Shown in pieces: positions 27,784 through 36,216 of a stretch of 64,000 nucleotides of DNA (position 1 is its first letter; each line of letters opens with the position of its first letter). Below the pieces are notes generated by a model. The model ran no database searches. It was not told where the DNA came from and worked only from the letters and a program-made list of their open reading frames with translations. Both the position numbers and the translations under genes were made by a program. Origin of the DNA: JADGHX01 sp035760965 (lineage in GTDB: Bacteria; Pseudomonadota; Gammaproteobacteria; Steroidobacterales; Steroidobacteraceae); assembly GCA_035760965.1 (NCBI GenBank), contig DASTRY010000008.1:129137-193136 (forward strand). The letters are read 5' to 3'.

Positions 27784-30700
27784 ATGTCCTTCCTCGAATT
27801 TCCGATCCGGCGCTACCCGTTCACGCTGATCGTGTTCCTGTGCCTCGCGGTGCTCGGCTGGTTCGCGTTCTCGAGCATCCCGCGCGAGGAGGACCCGCAC
27901 TTCAAGATCCCGGCGTTCTTCATCACGACGATCTATCCGGGGGCCGACCCCAAGGACCTCGAGCGTCTGGTCGCAAAGCCGATCGAGGACCGGCTCGCCG
28001 AGCTCGACGACGTCAAGAAGATCGAAACGACGATCAACGACGGCGTCGCGGTCATCGGAATCGAGTTCCAGGCCGATGCCGACGCGGACAAGAAGTACGA
28101 CGAGGTGACCCGCGAGGTGAACGCGCTGCGTCCCGACTTGCCGCAGGACATCTCGCAGCTCGAGATTCGCAAGGTGGCGCCGAGCCTCGTCAACACGATC
28201 GAGATCGCGCTCATCTCCGCAGACGCGCCCTATCGCGAGCTCGAAGACCGGGCGCGCGAGCTGAAGGACGCGCTGAAGACCGTCGACGGCGTGCGCACCG
28301 CCGAGACCTGGGCGTATCCGAAACGCGAGCTGCGCGTCGAAGTGGATTTGAAGCGCATGGCGGAGCTGCGCGTGACGCCCGGCCAGGTGATGCAGGCGCT
28401 GCAGAGCGAGAACGCCAACATTCCCGCCGGCGCGATCGATCTCGGTCCCCGCACGTTCAGCCTGAAAACCTCCGGCGCGTACACCTCGCTCGACGAGGTG
28501 CGCGACACCGTCGTCGCATCCGTCGGCGGGCGCTCGGTGCGCGTGCGCGACCTCGCGCGCGTGAGCTGGGAGACGCAGCCCTGGAGCTATGTCGCGCGCT
28601 TCGACGGCAAGCGCGCCGTCATCGTCACCGCGAATCAGAAGGACGGCTACAACATCCTCAAAGTGAACGAGCGGCTCAAGGAAACGATCGCGCGTTTCGA
28701 GAAGGGCTTGCCGAAGCGCATCACGCTGCAGGTGGGTTTCGATCAGGCGCGCAACGTCAGCGCGCGGCTCTCACGCCTGTACACGGACTTCGGCATCGCC
28801 ATCGCGCTCGTCTCGCTCACGCTGCTGCCGCTCGGCTGGCGCGCGGCGTCCATCGTGATGATCTCGATTCCGCTGTCGCTCGCGTTCGGACTGACCGTCC
28901 TCTATTTCGTCGGCTATTCGCTGAACCAGATATCGATCGCGGGATTCGTCGTCGCGCTCGGCTTGCTGGTGGACGATTCCATCGTCGTCGTCGAGAACAT
29001 CGCGCGCCATCTTCGTGAGGGCGGCTCGCGCTACGACGCGGCGCTCGCCGGCACGAGGCAGATCTTCGTCGCCATTCTCGGTTGCACGGCGACGCTCATC
29101 TTCGCCTTCCTGCCGCTGATGGCGCTGCCCGGCGGGCCCGGCAAGTTCATCCGTGTGCTGCCGGTGACTGTGACATCGTCGATCGTCGGCTCGCTGCTGA
29201 TCGCGCTTCTCATCATCCCGTTCATTGCGAGCCGCGTGCTGAAGGAGGGGGAAGACCCGCACGGCAATCGCATCCTGCAAAAGGTGATGGGGGTCATTCA
29301 TCGCTACTATCGGCCGGCGCTGCACTACGCGCTGGCTCGTCCGAAGGCGACAGTCTTCGTGGCCATCGGCGGATCGCTGCTGCTCTCCGCGGCGCTCGTC
29401 CCCATCATCGGCAGCAGCCTGTTTCCGAAAGCCGATACACCGCAGTTCCTGATCAGCGTCGAAGCGCCGAACGGGACGAGCTTCGCGGAAACCGACGCGG
29501 CGCTGCGCTTCGTCGAAGACAAGCTCGCCCAGATGCCCGAGGTGAAGAGCTGGTTCACGAACGTCGGGCACGGGAACCCGCAGATCTATTACAACCACAT
29601 CGTCCGCAAAGACGCGCCGAACTACGGCGAGATCTTCGTGCAGCTGAAGAAGTACGACACGCGGAAGACGCCGCGCCTGCTGGATGCGCTGCGCGCCAAG
29701 CTCGCTCGCTATCCGGCCGCGCGCATCTACGTGAAGGAGTTCGTCAATGGTCCGCCGATCAGCGCGCCGATTTCCGTACGCGTCGTCGGGCCGGACCTCG
29801 ATGTGATCGAGCACCTCTCGACGCGTGTGCAGAAGGTCATCGCGGCGACGCCGGGCACGCGCGACGTGCAGAACCCGCTCGAAGTGGCGCGCACCAACTT
29901 GCGTCTCGTCGTGGACAGCCAGAAGGCCAGCTTGCTGGGCGTGCCTACGGTCGAGTTCGATCGGGCCGTGCGTTTGAGCGTGGCTGGCCTGCCGACGGGC
30001 ACGTTCAAGGACCCGAGCGGCGAGCAGTACGACATCGTCGTGCGCACTCCCGTCGGCGCGCGTGCGGACCTCGATGCGCTCGGCGAGGTGCGCATCCCGA
30101 CGCTCAACGGCGCGACGTTGCCGCTCTCGCAGCTCGCGACGCTGCGCTTCGAGAAAGCGCCGACGCAGATCCAACGCTTCAATCGCGAGCGCGCCGTGAC
30201 GCTCGACGCGGAGGTCGCGCGCGGCTACAACACCGCAAAGGTCACGGCCGAGGTGGTCAAACGGCTGGATGCGATGAGCTGGCCGCGCGGCTATCACTAC
30301 GTGCTCGGCGGCGAGGCCGAATCGAGCGCGGAGTCCTTCGGCGGCATCGGCTCGGCGATCATCGTCGCGATGTTCGGCATCTTCGCGATCCTCGTGCTCG
30401 AGTTCGGCAACTTCAAATCGACGCTCATCGTGCTGACGGTGGTGCCGCTCGGTGTGTTCGGCGGGCTCGTGCTGCTGCTGCTCACGGGGAACACGATCTC
30501 GTTCACGGCGAGCATCGGCTTCATCGCGCTGATCGGAATCGAGATCAAGAACTCGATCCTGCTCGTCGATTTCACCAATCAGCTGCGCGAGCAGGGTGTG
30601 CCGCTCGATGAGGCGATCGAGCAAGCCGGCGAGGTGCGCTTCCTGCCGATTCTGTTGACCTCGGCAACCGCCATCGGCGGCCTGCTGCCGCTCGCCGTGC

Positions 30701-30870
30701 AGAACATCGGGCTCTACTCGCCGATGGCGTGGGTGATCATCGGCGGGCTCATTTCGTCCACGCTGCTCGCGCGTCTCGTCACGCCCGTTATGTACAAACT
30801 GATTCCGCCTGCGATCGAGACTACCGGGACCAAGGTCGCAACGCTGCGCTCCGATCCGCAGCCTGTGTGA
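27784..30870 (+). CDS. RND-family efflux permease (HAE1 type)
   Basis: Inner-membrane proton-driven pump (1028 aa) with 12 membrane helices and two large periplasmic loops. The proton-relay aspartate pair is in TM4, GLLVDDSIVVVENIARHL. The second half carries IGIEIKNSILLVDFTNQL, and the N-terminus FPIRRYPFTLIVFLCLAVLG is typical. Size and motifs put it with HAE1 multidrug exporters rather than with metal (CzcA) pumps, which usually have DFG/DE motifs in TM4. It is the last gene of the tetR-tolC-adaptor-permease cluster, 30 bases after the adaptor. Confidence 0.95.
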   Translation: MSFLEFPIRRYPFTLIVFLCLAVLGWFAFSSIPREEDPHFKIPAFFITTIYPGADPKDLERLVAKPIEDRLAELDDVKKIETTINDGVAVIGIEFQADADADKKYDEVTREVNALRPDLPQDISQLEIRKVAPSLVNTIEIALISADAPYRELEDRARELKDALKTVDGVRTAETWAYPKRELRVEVDLKRMAELRVTPGQVMQALQSENANIPAGAIDLGPRTFSLKTSGAYTSLDEVRDTVVASVGGRSVRVRDLARVSWETQPWSYVARFDGKRAVIVTANQKDGYNILKVNERLKETIARFEKGLPKRITLQVGFDQARNVSARLSRLYTDFGIAIALVSLTLLPLGWRAASIVMISIPLSLAFGLTVLYFVGYSLNQISIAGFVVALGLLVDDSIVVVENIARHLREGGSRYDAALAGTRQIFVAILGCTATLIFAFLPLMALPGGPGKFIRVLPVTVTSSIVGSLLIALLIIPFIASRVLKEGEDPHGNRILQKVMGVIHRYYRPALHYALARPKATVFVAIGGSLLLSAALVPIIGSSLFPKADTPQFLISVEAPNGTSFAETDAALRFVEDKLAQMPEVKSWFTNVGHGNPQIYYNHIVRKDAPNYGEIFVQLKKYDTRKTPRLLDALRAKLARYPAARIYVKEFVNGPPISAPISVRVVGPDLDVIEHLSTRVQKVIAATPGTRDVQNPLEVARTNLRLVVDSQKASLLGVPTVEFDRAVRLSVAGLPTGTFKDPSGEQYDIVVRTPVGARADLDALGEVRIPTLNGATLPLSQLATLRFEKAPTQIQRFNRERAVTLDAEVARGYNTAKVTAEVVKRLDAMSWPRGYHYVLGGEAESSAESFGGIGSAIIVAMFGIFAILVLEFGNFKSTLIVLTVVPLGVFGGLVLLLLTGNTISFTASIGFIALIGIEIKNSILLVDFTNQLREQGVPLDEAIEQAGEVRFLPILLTSATAIGGLLPLAVQNIGLYSPMAWVIIGGLISSTLLARLVTPVMYKLIPPAIETTGTKVATLRSDPQPV

Positions 30871-31023
30871 ACTGCGTCACGTCGGGGGCGCTTACACCGC
30901 TCCCGGCGCATGGCGCGGCAAATTGCACAAAGGCTTGATTGCTCGGGCTTTCGTGTGCGTTGGCATCCGTCTTGCTCGATCAGGACCGCAATGGCTGATA
31001 CCACCACACGGAAGACTGCCGAT

Positions 31024-31452
31024 ATGAAGAAACTGTTGGGTCTCGCTGCCGCGCTCGGGTTGTCCTGTCTCGCACCCGCCATCGCGTCGGCGAGCATCAT
31101 CGATTTCGGGTTCGAGAATCACGGGACGTTCGGCAACACCAGCTGCGGAAGCGCCCTGCCTTGTTATCAGTTCGAGACAACCGGGACCGGCATCGACGTG
31201 GGACTCACCACGTATGTCATCACCAACGGCACCGGCCTCTTCGCAGGTGCGTGGGGCGATGTGTCGTCGGTCATCTCCATCTCGAAGTGGTATTCGGATC
31301 TGCCGGAGTTCCACGGGACGCGCGGCATCCCGCAGGTGACCCCGCCGACGGCGGTTGTCGAGCCGAGTGTCACCGGCCTTGCCACGCTCGGCTTCGCGAT
31401 GCTCGCGTTCGCGGCCTTGCGTCGCCGCGTGGCCGACGTGACGCGCCGCTGA
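31024..31452 (+). CDS. Secreted PEP-CTERM-like small protein
   Basis: A 142-residue exported protein. ATG 31024 opens a clear signal peptide (MKKLLGLAAALGLSCLAPAI, cleavage after ASA). The middle is Gly/Thr-rich with a Cys pair (NTSCGSALPCY). The C-terminus is VVEPSVTGLATLGFAM, then a hydrophobic run and RRRVADVTRR. This matches the PEP-CTERM layout (motif, helix, basic end) but with VEPS in place of PEPS. Such proteins are sorted by exosortase/EpsH systems in EPS-producing bacteria; no exosortase gene is in this window. An upstream in-frame extension to 30910 lacks similarity and is not included. Function unknown. Confidence 0.65.
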   Translation: MKKLLGLAAALGLSCLAPAIASASIIDFGFENHGTFGNTSCGSALPCYQFETTGTGIDVGLTTYVITNGTGLFAGAWGDVSSVISISKWYSDLPEFHGTRGIPQVTPPTAVVEPSVTGLATLGFAMLAFAALRRRVADVTRR

Positions 31453-31481
31453 GTCGCTCCTCTTCGCTGCGTCGAGCGGAG

Positions 31482-31520
31482 GGCGGCCCACCTAGGAAGT
31501 GCGGCCGCCTTCTTTCGTTT
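31482..31520 (+). terminator. Terminator after the PEP-CTERM-like gene
   Basis: GGCGGCC (31482-31488) pairs with GGCCGCC (31503-31509), followed by TTCTTTCGTTT. It overlaps the last codons of the convergent NUDIX gene. Confidence 0.55.
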
Positions 31521-31965
31521 GGGAAGCGCTCGAGGCCGGCGCGATGCCGAGGACTTTCGCGGCCCACGCCAGCACGGGCTGTATTCGCGGGGACGCGAGC
31601 TCCCGCGCTTGCTCGTAGGTGACCCATCGATACTCGTGGTGCTCGGGACGTCCGAGCTCGGCGCTGATCGGCAGCGTCACGCTCTCGGTGGTCGTGCGGC
31701 CGATGTAGTAGCGGGCCACCTTGTTACGGCCGTACGGCGCGGTCTCGCAGAACGCGTCGCCCCAGTCGAATTTCAGGTCGGAAAGCGTCGTCTCTTCGGT
31801 GACTTCGCGCTGAGCCGCGACGAAGGGATCCTCGCCCGGCTCGACGACACCCTTGGGGAAGTCCCAGTTGCGGTAGGCGCGGAGCATGAGGAAGAGCCAC
31901 TGGTCGCCGGCCCGCCGCACCACCACGACACCAGCCGACAACGTCGGCGGACTCTCGAGTTTCAT
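31492..31965 (-). CDS. NUDIX hydrolase (Ap4A-hydrolase-like)
   Basis: A 157-residue nucleotide-pyrophosphate hydrolase. The Nudix box is GVVEPGEDPFVAAQREVTEE, matching GX5EX7REXXEE with all metal-binding glutamates. SAGVVVVRR before it and EHHEYRWVTYEQA after it are typical of the MutT/diadenosine-tetraphosphatase group. ATG 31965 is the family start; a longer frame upstream is arginine-rich and unlike the family. It lies downstream of ahpD on the same strand after 232 bases. Substrate not determined. Confidence 0.88.
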   Translation of the reverse strand: MKLESPPTLSAGVVVVRRAGDQWLFLMLRAYRNWDFPKGVVEPGEDPFVAAQREVTEETTLSDLKFDWGDAFCETAPYGRNKVARYYIGRTTTESVTLPISAELGRPEHHEYRWVTYEQARELASPRIQPVLAWAAKVLGIAPASSASQTKEGGRTS

Positions 31966-32142
31966 GCGCCGCGGAGTATAGCCCGCCGGCTCTACACGGC
32001 AGGCTGAAGGAGAAACCGGGCTGAAGCGGCCCGCAGCGCCGGATGCGCATCCGAGAGGCTGCTTCAGTAAGCCGAGGCTCGTCGCATCGACGGGCGGCGC
32101 ACTTCGATACGACCGGCTCTTCGACGCGCTGATGCAGACAAA

Positions 32143-32173
32143 GCGAAGGCGACGCCATCCGACGTCGCCTCGC
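32143..32173 (-). terminator. Terminator-like hairpin after ahpD
   Basis: On the minus strand GCGAGGCGACG (32173-32163) pairs with CGTCGCCTTCGC (32154-32143) with one bulged T. It is followed by a short TTTG. It lies 25 bases past the ahpD stop. Confidence 0.45.
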
Positions 32174-32197
32174 TCACCAAAGGCCGTCTGCCAGCCG

Positions 32198-32764
32198 CTA
32201 TGCCGCGGCCGCGGCAGGCTCGCTCCCCGCAGCAGTACCGGCGTGTTCCAGCACGCCCGCCACCGCATGTACGACGGCCGCGATCCGCACCGCGCTCTGA
32301 ACGGCTTCGCGCGACACCTCGTGCTTACGAAGCTGCTTCTCGTGGGCCACGATGCACATCCCGCAGCCGTTCACTGCCGATACCGCGAGCGACAGAAGCT
32401 CGAAGTCGAGCTTGTCGATGCCGGGATTGCCGATCACGTTCATGCGCAGCCGCGCGGGCATCTGCGCGTACTCCACGTCCTCCACGAGGTGCAGGAACCG
32501 GTAGTACACGTTGTTCATGCCCATGATCGCCGCCGCTGCGCGCGCGGCATTGAGATACGCCTCGTCGAGATGCGACGCGGCCAGCACTTCGATCTGGCGC
32601 GCGAGCTCCGGGTTGCGCGCGGCGATGGCCGATGCCACCGCCACGCCCCAGATCTGCTTCTCGCTGAGGCCGGGGGCCCCGGGAGCGCTGAGCACGCTCC
32701 CGAGGTTCAGCTTGAGATCCCGGGCGTAGTCCGGGATCGCATCGCGAATGGCGTCGAGACTCAT
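32198..32764 (-). CDS. ahpD: Alkyl hydroperoxide reductase partner AhpD
   Basis: A 188-residue AhpD/carboxymuconolactone-decarboxylase fold protein. The active-site CXXC is in NGCGMCIVAHE, with the catalytic His and the upstream Glu residues of the AhpD relay in place. AhpD-type proteins pass electrons from lipoylated proteins to AhpC. It is translated from ATG 32764, which overlaps the ahpC stop by one base (TGATG), so the two are coupled and work as a pair. No ahpF is nearby. Confidence 0.93.
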   Translation of the reverse strand: MSLDAIRDAIPDYARDLKLNLGSVLSAPGAPGLSEKQIWGVAVASAIAARNPELARQIEVLAASHLDEAYLNAARAAAAIMGMNNVYYRFLHLVEDVEYAQMPARLRMNVIGNPGIDKLDFELLSLAVSAVNGCGMCIVAHEKQLRKHEVSREAVQSAVRIAAVVHAVAGVLEHAGTAAGSEPAAAAA

Positions 32765-33303
32765 CAGGCCGCCTTCAGGGTCTCATCGCCCTGCTTCCAG
32801 TTGCACGGGCACAGCTCGTCGGTCTGGAGCGCGTCGAGGACGCGCAGGACCTCTTCGGGGCTGCGGCCGACGTTCAGGTCCGTGACATACACGAAGCGCA
32901 CGACGCCCTGCGGATCGACGATGTACGTCGCACGCTGCGCGACGCCCGCCTCGGGGTCGAGGATGCCGAGCGCCGTCGTGAGCTCCCGCTTGATGTCGGA
33001 GAGCATCGGGAACGGCAGATTCTTCAGCTCTTCCTTCTCGCGGCGCCACGCATGGTGCACGTACTCGCTGTCGATGCTGACACCGAGCAGCTGCGCATCG
33101 CGCGCCTTGAACTCCTTGTCGAGCCGGCCGAACGCCGCAATCTCGGTCGGGCAGACGAACGTGAAGTCCTTCGGCCAGAAGAACAGCACGCGCCACTTGC
33201 CCGGATGGCTGTCCTGCGTGAAGGTCTGGAACGCCTTGTCGAGATCGTTCGACACCACGCCGGTCAGCGAGTAATTCGGAAATTTCTGTCCAATGCCCAA
33301 CAT
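32764..33303 (-). CDS. ahpC: Peroxiredoxin AhpC
   Basis: A 179-residue two-Cys peroxiredoxin that reduces H2O2 and organic peroxides. The peroxidatic Cys is in DFTFVCPTEIAAF and the C-terminal resolving Cys pair is in DELCPCNW. ATG 33303 (MLGIGQKFPNYSL) is preferred, with GGAG about 10 bases upstream, over ATG 33324. It is divergent from oxyR and coupled to ahpD, a layout that fits OxyR-controlled peroxide defence. Confidence 0.94.
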   Translation of the reverse strand: MLGIGQKFPNYSLTGVVSNDLDKAFQTFTQDSHPGKWRVLFFWPKDFTFVCPTEIAAFGRLDKEFKARDAQLLGVSIDSEYVHHAWRREKEELKNLPFPMLSDIKRELTTALGILDPEAGVAQRATYIVDPQGVVRFVYVTDLNVGRSPEEVLRVLDALQTDELCPCNWKQGDETLKAA

Positions 33304-33360
33304 GCTCTTCGTCTCCACTCTCATTTGGTTCGGGGGGAACGGGACGCATGGTGCCGCTCG

Positions 33361-33400
33361 GCGGTTCATTTATCCAATCGATTGACTTTATAATCTCGAT
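33361..33400. promoter_or_regulatory. Divergent ahpC/oxyR promoter island
   Basis: AT-rich patch in a GC-rich window. TATAAT at 33389-33394 reads toward oxyR, and GGATAAAT on the minus strand points toward ahpC. Half-site-like TATC and GATAG blocks are spaced as in OxyR targets, but the match to the OxyR consensus is loose. Confidence 0.45.
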
Positions 33401-33417
33401 AGACACGGACGATCGCG

Positions 33418-34314
33418 ATGGCGGACCTCAAGCTCAAAGACCTGCACTACCTCGTGGCGCTCGCGGACGAGAAGCACTTCGGCCGCGCGGCGCAGAAGTC
33501 GTTCGTGAGCCAGCCGACGCTCTCCGCGCAGCTGAAGAAGCTCGAGGACTATCTCGGCGTGCAGCTGATCGAGCGCAACCCCAAGCAGGTGACCCTCACG
33601 GCCGCCGGCGAGCAGATCGTCATGCGCGCGCGGCGGATCATCGAGGCGAGCGAAGAGGTGGTGGCGCTCGCGCGCGCGCATCGCGATCCGCTCGCGGGCA
33701 AGCTGCGCCTGGCGCTCCTGCCGACGATCGGTCCGTACCTCTTGCCGCGCGTCGCGCGCGAGATTCGCAAGGCACTGCCTCGGCTCGAGCTGCGCCTCTA
33801 CGAATATCAGACGGAGCCGATGCTGCAGAAACTGCATGCCGGCCAGATCGACGTCGGCATTCTCGCGCTGCCGGTGGATCTCGAAGGGCTCGAAGCGCGG
33901 CCGTTGTACGACGAGCCGTTCACCGTCGCGCTGCCCGAGCATCATCGGCTCACCAAGAAGTCCACGCTGAAAGTCGACGACCTGAAGGACGAGCCCTTGC
34001 TGCTGCTCGAGGACGGCCACTGCCTGCGCGATCAGGCGCTCGAGGTCTGCAGCCGCGTGGGCATGCAGGAGACCCAGGACTTTCGCGCAACCAGCCTCGA
34101 GACGTTGCGCCAGATGGTGGCCACTGGCGCGGGCGTGACGTTGCTGCCGGAGCTGGCGAGTCGCGGTCCCTACGGCAGCGGGCGCGGGGTCGTGCTGCGG
34201 CCATTCGCGAAGCCGGCGCCGGTGCGGCACGTGGGCGCGGTATGGCGGAAATCGACGGCGCGCAAGCCTGCGATCGAAGCCCTCTGCAAAGTCATCGAAG
34301 CACACGCGCGGTGA
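33418..34314 (+). CDS. oxyR: Peroxide-sensing LysR-family activator OxyR
   Basis: A 298-residue LysR-type regulator. The N-terminal winged helix is LVALADEKHFGRAAQKSFVSQPTLS-like, as in OxyR. The redox pair is in DGHCLRDQALEVC, the same His-Cys...Cys spacing as Cys199/Cys208 of the E. coli protein. It therefore likely senses H2O2 through a disulfide. It is divergent from ahpC across a 114-base spacer with an AT-rich promoter island. Confidence 0.95.
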   Translation: MADLKLKDLHYLVALADEKHFGRAAQKSFVSQPTLSAQLKKLEDYLGVQLIERNPKQVTLTAAGEQIVMRARRIIEASEEVVALARAHRDPLAGKLRLALLPTIGPYLLPRVAREIRKALPRLELRLYEYQTEPMLQKLHAGQIDVGILALPVDLEGLEARPLYDEPFTVALPEHHRLTKKSTLKVDDLKDEPLLLLEDGHCLRDQALEVCSRVGMQETQDFRATSLETLRQMVATGAGVTLLPELASRGPYGSGRGVVLRPFAKPAPVRHVGAVWRKSTARKPAIEALCKVIEAHAR

Positions 34315-34379
34315 GGGTTCTGCGCGGCGAGCCCGCAATCCATGACGAGCATCGGACGGTCGGAGCACAGCGACTTTGG

Positions 34380-34405
34380 CATAATCGCCGGCCCTCCTTC
34401 CGGAG
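34380..34405 (+). promoter_or_regulatory. -10-like box and ribosome site for the PCu(A)C gene
   Basis: CATAAT at 34380-34385 is followed by CGCCGGCC. GGAG at 34402-34405 lies 7 bases before TTG 34413 but only 1 base before GTG 34407, which favours the TTG start. Confidence 0.45.
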
Positions 34406-34412
34406 CGTGCGT

Positions 34413-34856
34413 TTGAATCGGTTCGCAGCCTGTCTCATCGCTCTCGTGGCCGCCGTCGCGGTGCCCGCGCTCGCGTTCGCGCAAGCAAGCCCGCTCGTCG
34501 TACAGAACGCCTGGATGCGCAGGGTGCCCGGCGCGGACACCGCCGCCGTCTACCTCGTTCTGCGCAATACGGGCGCGCAACCGGTCACGATCGTCGGCGT
34601 GCGCTCGCCTGTCGCCTCGCATGTGATGATTCACGAGACGAAGGTGACGAACGGGCAGTCGCAGATGCGCATGCATGAACAGCTGGTCGTCGCGCCCGGG
34701 CAGTCCTTGGCGCTGCAGCCCGGAGGCCTGCACGTGATGGTGAGCGGCTTCAAGAAAGCTCCGCTGATCGGTCAGACGGTGCCGTTCGTTCTGGTGCTTG
34801 CCAACGGCACGACGGTGCCCGTTGCGGTGGTTGTGCGCTCGCTCGGCGCACAGTGA
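34413..34856 (+). CDS. PCu(A)C-type periplasmic copper chaperone
   Basis: A 147-residue exported protein. A signal peptide (about residues 5-28, ending AFAQA) precedes a single cupredoxin-like domain. The copper site H(M)X10MX21HXM is visible: HVMIHETK, then QMRMHEQ, then LHVMVSG. Such proteins deliver Cu(I) to cytochrome oxidase assembly factors. No oxidase gene is adjacent. The start codon is TTG 34413 (GTG 34407 also possible). Confidence 0.9.
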   Translation: MNRFAACLIALVAAVAVPALAFAQASPLVVQNAWMRRVPGADTAAVYLVLRNTGAQPVTIVGVRSPVASHVMIHETKVTNGQSQMRMHEQLVVAPGQSLALQPGGLHVMVSGFKKAPLIGQTVPFVLVLANGTTVPVAVVVRSLGAQ

Positions 34857-34867
34857 GCGACTGACGC

Positions 34868-36205
34868 GTGACACGTCCCGACGCGCTTCCCGATCACGTC
34901 ACGCCCTACGATCGGTTCGCGTGGAGCGACTCGGTCGTCGAGCAGCTGCTCGCGAGTGGGCAGCACTCGCGCGAGCTGATCGCGTACTTCGGGCAGGCGG
35001 AGTACGACGCGCTCGTGCCGCTCGCGCGCGAGGCGCTCGCTACGCCCGTCTCCGTCGAAGCACCGCGTGTGTTCATCGTGCCCGGGATCATGGGGTCGCA
35101 GCTCGGTCTCCTGCGGCCCGCGCCGTTGCCGAACGACGTGCTCTGGATCGATCCGGTGGACATCAGCATCGGCAATCTCTCGTTGCTGAAGCTACCGGGC
35201 GCGGCGCAGATCGTGCCGCTCGGGGTCGTGTTGTTCACGTACTTGCGCTTGAAGCTGCACTTGCGCATCGCGGGCTTCGCGCCCGTGTTTCACGACTACG
35301 ACTGGCGACTGGGCCTCGATCATCTCGGTCGCGGCCTGGCCGAGCGCGTGCGTGCGGAGACGGGGCGCGTGATGATCGTCGCGCACAGCATGGGCGGGCT
35401 CGTGAGCCGGGCCGCCCTCGCGTGTGAAGGCATGCACAAAGTCGAGCGCGTCGTGCTCTTGGGCACGCCGAATTCGGGATCGTACGCGCCGGTGCAAGCC
35501 GTGCGCGGCGTGTACGCGGTGGTGCGCAAGCTTGCGCGGCTCGCGTCGGCAGATCAGTCCGCCGAATCGCTGGCAACCGAGGTGTTCAGCACGTTTCCGA
35601 GCTTGTACCACCTGCTGCCGCCGCCGGGATTCGATGGCGCGCTGGACTTCTTCGATGCGGAAGCATGGCCGAGCGTCGGGCCGAAGCCGCAGCCCGAGTT
35701 GCTCGCGAGCGCGCGATCCTTTGCCGGGCAGCTCGCACGACCGGACGGGCGCTTCACGAATCTCGTGGGCGTGGGGCAGGAGACCGTGACGCGTGTGTCG
35801 CGCCACAAGGACGGATTCGTCTACACGATCACGCGCCAAGGCGATGGCACGGTGCCGCTCGCGTGTGCGGAGCTGCCCGGCGCGCGCACGTATTACACGA
35901 AGGTTGCGCACAGCGAGCTCGCGCGAGACGCCGCGGTGGCCCAGGCCGTCGCGGACCTGTTGCGTACCGGCGAGACGACGCGACTCGAGACGAGGTGGAC
36001 GCGCGGCGGCACTGCCGAGGCGCGCATCACCGATGCGCAGCTGCGGCGTACGCACACCGGGAAAGTCGACTGGGTGCACATGGATGCGGACGAGCGCCGG
36101 CACTTCCTGCGGAATCTGAATGAGCCGCCGCACCTGAAGCTGCGGGTTCCCGCCAAGAGCTCCACGGCGAACAAGAGGGCGGCCAAGACCGCGGCCAAGA
36201 CGTAG
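34868..36205 (+). CDS. LCAT/PGAP1-type alpha/beta hydrolase (lipase/acyltransferase-like)
   Basis: A 445-residue alpha/beta-hydrolase. The oxyanion strand is FIVPGIMGSQLG and the nucleophile elbow is VAHSMGGLVSRAAL, as in lecithin:cholesterol acyltransferase and PGAP1 relatives. A later GDGTVPLACAELPG holds the acid residue region. No signal peptide is visible, so it may act in the cytosol or at the membrane. The C-terminus is lysine/alanine-rich (AAKTAAKT), a histone-H1-like tail. GTG 34868 start, 11 bases after the PCu(A)C gene. Confidence 0.8.
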   Translation: MTRPDALPDHVTPYDRFAWSDSVVEQLLASGQHSRELIAYFGQAEYDALVPLAREALATPVSVEAPRVFIVPGIMGSQLGLLRPAPLPNDVLWIDPVDISIGNLSLLKLPGAAQIVPLGVVLFTYLRLKLHLRIAGFAPVFHDYDWRLGLDHLGRGLAERVRAETGRVMIVAHSMGGLVSRAALACEGMHKVERVVLLGTPNSGSYAPVQAVRGVYAVVRKLARLASADQSAESLATEVFSTFPSLYHLLPPPGFDGALDFFDAEAWPSVGPKPQPELLASARSFAGQLARPDGRFTNLVGVGQETVTRVSRHKDGFVYTITRQGDGTVPLACAELPGARTYYTKVAHSELARDAAVAQAVADLLRTGETTRLETRWTRGGTAEARITDAQLRRTHTGKVDWVHMDADERRHFLRNLNEPPHLKLRVPAKSSTANKRAAKTAAKT

Positions 36206-36216
36206 AGAATCGAGCC

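Noticed and set aside
24511..27900. 1129-codon open frame on the minus strand opposite tetR-tolC-adaptor
   Set aside because: The frame is antisense to three well-identified genes and shows no domain.
28771..30624. 617-codon minus-strand frame inside the RND permease gene
   Set aside because: Shadow frame; composition is Arg/Asp/His-rich and the plus strand encodes a full RND pump.
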